The position numbers and the translations under genes were made by a program. Shown here in pieces: positions 55,578 to 59,648 of a stretch of 59,648 nucleotides of DNA; position 1 is the stretch's first letter; each line of letters opens with the position of its first letter. The notes under the pieces are model-generated. The model saw only the letters and a program-made list of their open reading frames with translations. It made no database searches and had not been told where the DNA came from. The stretch covers positions 1 to 59,648 of the forward strand of contig JAFGJZ010000185.1 of NCBI GenBank assembly GCA_016928815.1. Direction: 5' to 3'. Source of the stretch: Spirochaetota bacterium (lineage in GTDB: Bacteria; Spirochaetota; UBA4802; JAFGJZ01).

Positions 55578-57854
55578 TCAATCCTCAATGAGATTCATGA
55601 CATAGGCGCTTTTAATAAACAGAATTGCCGGCATGTCATTATACTTTTCAATTTCCTTTTCGAAGAAAAATTTATTCAGATTAAAAAGACGGGACTTTTC
55701 TTTTTCGATGTAATTCCCCGGCATACCCATCATCACAAGATCCGCACCCGATGAAGTTTCACGAAGTACAGTATCAAATGAATCTTCCGAATACGGGAGA
55801 ATTACCACTTCACCGCTGAGTCTTGCTTTTTTCAGAAGGACTGTCAGTTCATCTGTTGCGGTTTCTTCCGGTTCATCCTTATTCAGTCTTCTGATTATCC
55901 TTATTTTATATGCTTTGCGCGTATTTGCGACAAGTGAAGCACTCATGATATATGCCAGCAGAACCATGAAATTTCCGTTTTTCTCTCCGCGCCACCAGAT
56001 GTCAATTTTGTCGCCTGATCCGAACTTGGATCCGTTTTTAAGCAGCAATACATTTTTATTCAGAGCAAGTATTTTATTAAGTACTTTTACATTATCAATT
56101 TTTTTAGTATATTCCAGTAATATTGTATTAAGTTCCATTCCGCCCGCTACAGGAAGCTGAACTATACTTAAAATCGATTGTGTCATATCACCGACTTTTA
56201 ATAACGTCGCAGGTACTGAATATTCGTCCGGGAGTGAACTATCATCTTCATCCGTCTTTTCAACTGCAAGAACATTTAGTGAAACAATTCCTTTATGTGC
56301 AGCAATGACAGATGCAAGCTGTGAAATCTGTTTCCGGTTGCTGTCTTTTTCCGAAAAGGTAATCGCAGACATAATCGGACGCCAGTTTTTTGTTCCCATT
56401 ACGATTTTATTCAGAGCCTTCAATCCTCTTGATATAAGTGAAAAGAGAACACCCCACCAGACACCTTCAAGTTTGCCTTTGGCCTTGTATTTCAGAAGAA
56501 GCTGGAAAATGATAAACTGGGTTATTACAATACCAAGTCCAATGACCCAGCTGAATAAAATAATTGCTATCAGAGCAGACAGAAATCCGTATAGTGAAAT
56601 CAACCAATGCCCCCTGGATGTCGGACGGAAAGTCGGGTTGCCGCTTATACGCTCAAGGAATGCAGAACCGTTAACCCATCCGTATACAACCAGATAGGAG
56701 ATACCGACAATGGTTGCTGCCAGATTCAGACTTCCCATCCAGATGACCGCAAGTCCGATAAAAAAAGTAATGAGGGTTGCAAACCTCGGTTCATTACCGC
56801 CTTTTTTAAAATCATTGCTCAAAAAATATGTAATACGGGGAAGCAGATCATCCCTGCTTATTGACTGGAGAGTTCTCGGAGCTGTCATGAAGCAGCTGAG
56901 TGCAGAAGAACTTGTCGCAAATAAAATTCCGACTAAAACCATGACTCCCATTATGTTAAACGGAAATAATTTCTGAAAACCGAGAAGGTCAGTAAGTATG
57001 TTGCCTGACGGATTGCCGTTGATGTATTCCGTAACAAGAGATTCCGGTCGCATTAGAGAAAAAATGACTGTACTGACAAAATAAACACAGAAAGTTACTC
57101 CTATAGCCCAGAATGTTCCTTTTACAAGACTTGATTTCGGATCTTTGAGATCTCTACTCATTCCGACTCCGGCATCTATTCCGGTTACTGCCGGAAAAAA
57201 TGTTGCAAAAGCTACGAAAAAAATTCCAACAGTAGTTGTTCTGGAACCGAATAAGTTAAATCCTTCACTAATACCGGAGTAAAGCAAATGTCTATTAAAA
57301 GTAATTCCTGTCAACGGTGAAATCAATATTGCAGCAATACTGGAAAATAATATGACGAAAATCAGAATCTGAATCTTTAATGTAAAATCAGCACCTATAA
57401 TTGCAAAAATGAAAAATATCAGATACACTGCCGTAGCAATCATTTGTTTCTGTAAAAGTATATCTGCAGCACCGGTTCCGGCAAATGCCGGGATAAATTT
57501 CAGGAACGGAGTAATAACCGCCTGAAGAGGTTCGGCAAAACCTATACAGTAAAATCCGATTGATGCCGCCTGAGCGAAAAACAACTGAATACCGATCGAT
57601 CCGCCGAATGCTTTTCCGAGCGAACGCTTTGAAAGGGCATACATGCCTCCCCCGCCGATATTATTAAGATTAGTTGCACAGTCAGCAAGTGAAAACGAAG
57701 TTGCGAAAGTGACGGAATGTGCAAGAAGCAGAATACCGATCATCGGTATTAAACCGATGTCTCCGACAAGAGTCGGAAGCAGAAGGAAAAGAACGGTTCC
57801 GAGAATTGCTTCGGTTGATGGAACAAAAACTCCTTTAAAAGTTCCGAATTTCAT
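55578..57854 (-). CDS. Amino acid-polyamine-organocation / SLC12 cation-chloride-cotransporter-like transporter
   Basis: GGGGMYALSKRSLGKAFGGSIGIQLFFAQA; FFPAVTGIDAGVGMSRDLKDPKSSLVKGT; SSALSCFMTAPRTLQSI; C-terminal soluble domain beginning near NWRP. Confidence 0.82.
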   Translation of the reverse strand: MKFGTFKGVFVPSTEAILGTVLFLLLPTLVGDIGLIPMIGILLLAHSVTFATSFSLADCATNLNNIGGGGMYALSKRSLGKAFGGSIGIQLFFAQAASIGFYCIGFAEPLQAVITPFLKFIPAFAGTGAADILLQKQMIATAVYLIFFIFAIIGADFTLKIQILIFVILFSSIAAILISPLTGITFNRHLLYSGISEGFNLFGSRTTTVGIFFVAFATFFPAVTGIDAGVGMSRDLKDPKSSLVKGTFWAIGVTFCVYFVSTVIFSLMRPESLVTEYINGNPSGNILTDLLGFQKLFPFNIMGVMVLVGILFATSSSALSCFMTAPRTLQSISRDDLLPRITYFLSNDFKKGGNEPRFATLITFFIGLAVIWMGSLNLAATIVGISYLVVYGWVNGSAFLERISGNPTFRPTSRGHWLISLYGFLSALIAIILFSWVIGLGIVITQFIIFQLLLKYKAKGKLEGVWWGVLFSLISRGLKALNKIVMGTKNWRPIMSAITFSEKDSNRKQISQLASVIAAHKGIVSLNVLAVEKTDEDDSSLPDEYSVPATLLKVGDMTQSILSIVQLPVAGGMELNTILLEYTKKIDNVKVLNKILALNKNVLLLKNGSKFGSGDKIDIWWRGEKNGNFMVLLAYIMSASLVANTRKAYKIRIIRRLNKDEPEETATDELTVLLKKARLSGEVVILPYSEDSFDTVLRETSSGADLVMMGMPGNYIEKEKSRLFNLNKFFFEKEIEKYNDMPAILFIKSAYVMNLIED

Positions 57855-57984
57855 TTTATAACTCCGGTTTCAGATTCATTTTGATTTAATAATCACAGAA
57901 AATACATATATTCAACTTAAATTTTTCTGTAAAGAAATTTTCATCAGTAATCAGTGCTTAATGGTTACTACAGTAAAGCAATAA

Positions 57985-58009
57985 CCCCCTTAATAAGGGG
58001 GGTGTTTTT
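57985..58009. terminator. Hairpin with T-run
   Basis: CCCCCTT-aat-AAGGGGG followed by gtgttttt. Confidence 0.55.
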
Positions 58010-58044
58010 AATATGCCTTCGATTGTCATTCAAACGACAGACAA

Positions 58045-58797
58045 CTAATTTTTTCTGTTCCGTTTCAAACCCTCGTAGACCAGTTTCGGATCAAGAACGT
58101 GTCCTTCCGGGTGAGTTGCAGTATCAACCTGCCAGCCGAGTTTCCGCAGATATTCAGATGCATCTTTACCGTGATCATCAGGCTCAAGTTGTCCCCAGAA
58201 CATAAATGCCGGAATTCGAACTGCATTTTTTAATTCAGGATTTTTTTCAAGCTCCCAGGAAAGTACTGTTCCGAATCCGCCGGAGGCAGTAACAAGTTTG
58301 TCAAAAAGAGGAAACCCGTCTTTCTGCATTTTATTAATCGCACTGAAACCCTGTGCCATTATTGCACCTGCTGACCAGCCGAAAAGCTGAATACTCTGAG
58401 GTTTAACCCATGACTGTGAACGGAAAGTTTTAAGAATACGGATTATAAGTTTTGTATCATCCGAATTTCGCTGTTCAATCCAGCCCATATGATTTGTTTC
58501 AACAAAGAATAGAACAATACCAAGCTCTTCAGCATATTCCTCCCAGTAATAACGTGATGAAAGAGAACGGGAAAGTTCACCATAACCGTGAAGTACAACT
58601 GTTACAGGCCACTGATTTGTGTCAGATAATTTCCAGTCCAGAGGCAGATACAGTCTGCCGCCTGGAAGGTCTGTAAAAGTTCCGGGTTTTATATCAGAAA
58701 TTCCGTCCAGGAATTCTGATTTTTCAAATCTGCACGAGACACTGCAGTAAAGGATGCAGAGTAATAAAACCGATTTTAATAAATTATTTTTATTCAT
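58045..58797 (-). CDS. Alpha/beta hydrolase lipoprotein (esterase/PHB depolymerase-like)
   Basis: Lipobox-like LYCSVSC; VVLHGYGEL; nucleophile elbow GWSAGA; HPEGHV. Confidence 0.78.
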   Translation of the reverse strand: MNKNNLLKSVLLLCILYCSVSCRFEKSEFLDGISDIKPGTFTDLPGGRLYLPLDWKLSDTNQWPVTVVLHGYGELSRSLSSRYYWEEYAEELGIVLFFVETNHMGWIEQRNSDDTKLIIRILKTFRSQSWVKPQSIQLFGWSAGAIMAQGFSAINKMQKDGFPLFDKLVTASGGFGTVLSWELEKNPELKNAVRIPAFMFWGQLEPDDHGKDASEYLRKLGWQVDTATHPEGHVLDPKLVYEGLKRNRKN

Positions 58798-58855
58798 TCT
58801 ATGATTTTTATAATTATAAATAAAATGTCAACTTAAAAGCAGACTATATTCCTGA

Positions 58856-59545
58856 TTATTTTTTAGGAGCTATTCTTTTGACGCCTTCCCGTGCTTCTTC
58901 GAGTTTCAGTTTGTCTTCAGCAGATAAAGATTCCCATCCTTCCTGCTGGATAGAATCAAATATGCCGTCAATCTGATTTTTATATTGCAGATAATTCTTT
59001 ATATCAATTACGTTATTTTTATTTTTTAAAGATTTATTTTTTCTCTGCAGTTTTTTAAATTTAAATGGAATTTTAAAATATGAAAATATTCTCCATGCCT
59101 GAACTCCATCATAATTTTTAACAGGCAGAATATTAATTACAATTAAAAATATATTCAATATGATTAAAACATACAAAACCGGAAAATAAAAAATATTTTC
59201 TTCACTGACATTATACCAGTTCAAAAAATAATATACGATACCGGCTACTGCCAGAATTACCCCCTGGAAAATAACTCCGCCCCATGAAATGACAGTTGAC
59301 TGGAAATCAGTTGCATAACCCGAATGATAACATTTACCACCGGTAATATTTATTTCAATTGCATGAACGGGAATGTGAAAAATGCGGCACATAAAAGCAT
59401 GGCCGATTTCGTGAGCAAGAATCAAAAAAATATAGAAAAACAGAGATACCGGACTGAATCCTAAAAAAAACAGACTTAATAATATGGACCAACCGACACT
59501 GATCTCAACACTGCGTATTTCAGTTCTGAACAATTCTTTTTTCAA
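58856..59545 (-). CDS. M50 site-2-protease-like membrane metallopeptidase (TTG start)
   Basis: LAHEIGHAFMCRIF (HExxH), NILPVKNYDGVQA (xxDG). Confidence 0.82.
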   Translation of the reverse strand: MKKELFRTEIRSVEISVGWSILLSLFFLGFSPVSLFFYIFLILAHEIGHAFMCRIFHIPVHAIEINITGGKCYHSGYATDFQSTVISWGGVIFQGVILAVAGIVYYFLNWYNVSEENIFYFPVLYVLIILNIFLIVINILPVKNYDGVQAWRIFSYFKIPFKFKKLQRKNKSLKNKNNVIDIKNYLQYKNQIDGIFDSIQQEGWESLSAEDKLKLEEAREGVKRIAPKK

Positions 59546-59572
59546 TTTCTACTCCAATAAACTTTCATCATT

Positions 59573-59647
59573 TTACTTTTTAGTTCTTAAGTCTAACGAA
59601 GTAATATAATCAATATATTTCTGAGCTAATTCTTTATCTTTATGATT
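59573..59647 (-). CDS. C-terminal fragment of a CDS truncated by the window edge
   Basis: Minus-strand frame ...NHKDKELAQKYIDYITSLDLRTKK* ending at 59573. Confidence 0.45.
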   Translation of the reverse strand, partial: NHKDKELAQKYIDYITSLDLRTKK

Positions 59648-59648
59648 T

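Noticed and set aside
58011-58040. Possible hairpin TGTC...GACA downstream of the 58045 hydrolase
   Set aside because: The stem is only 4 bp and has no U-tract; the neighbouring CCCCCTT/AAGGGGG hairpin is a better terminator.

Overview
AT-rich bacterial chromosomal window, probably from a spirochaete. That placement rests on a FlgE with the Lys/Cys cross-link pair, a periplasmic-flagella-type fliK-flgD-flgE block and a complete moxR/bat operon. Most of the window is ordinary core genome: lepA, ppnP, mtaB, yggS-proC, mutS2, plsB-like, fliK-flgD-flgE, trpS, degP/htrA, HD-GYP, panB-folK-dnaI-like, murB, FKBP, cysS-rlmB-mazG, moxR-DUF58-batABCD, two hemerythrins, tdk, ndk, an antiporter-EIIA fusion, pirin, AraC/DMT/DUF2000, an SLC12-like transporter and M50. 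I saw no rRNA, tRNA, CRISPR array or prophage. The main accessory spot is about 49.68-50.87 kb: a decayed DedA-like fragment with an in-frame TGA next to a RAYT/Y1-type transposase, which is flanked on both sides by a 23-bp repeat family with nested palindromes. Other items worth a second look are a 17-unit heptanucleotide tandem array at 3.45-3.57 kb, many convergent gene pairs with abutting or overlapping stop codons, a 77-nt gene overlap between a DUF4405-like membrane protein and a small Cys-rich secreted protein, a eukaryote-like cation-chloride-cotransporter architecture, and a PanP-like decarboxylase near panB. All functional calls come from reading the sequence and recalled family knowledge. 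No searches were run. I did not find an unambiguous new defence or mobile system beyond the RAYT/repeat locus.
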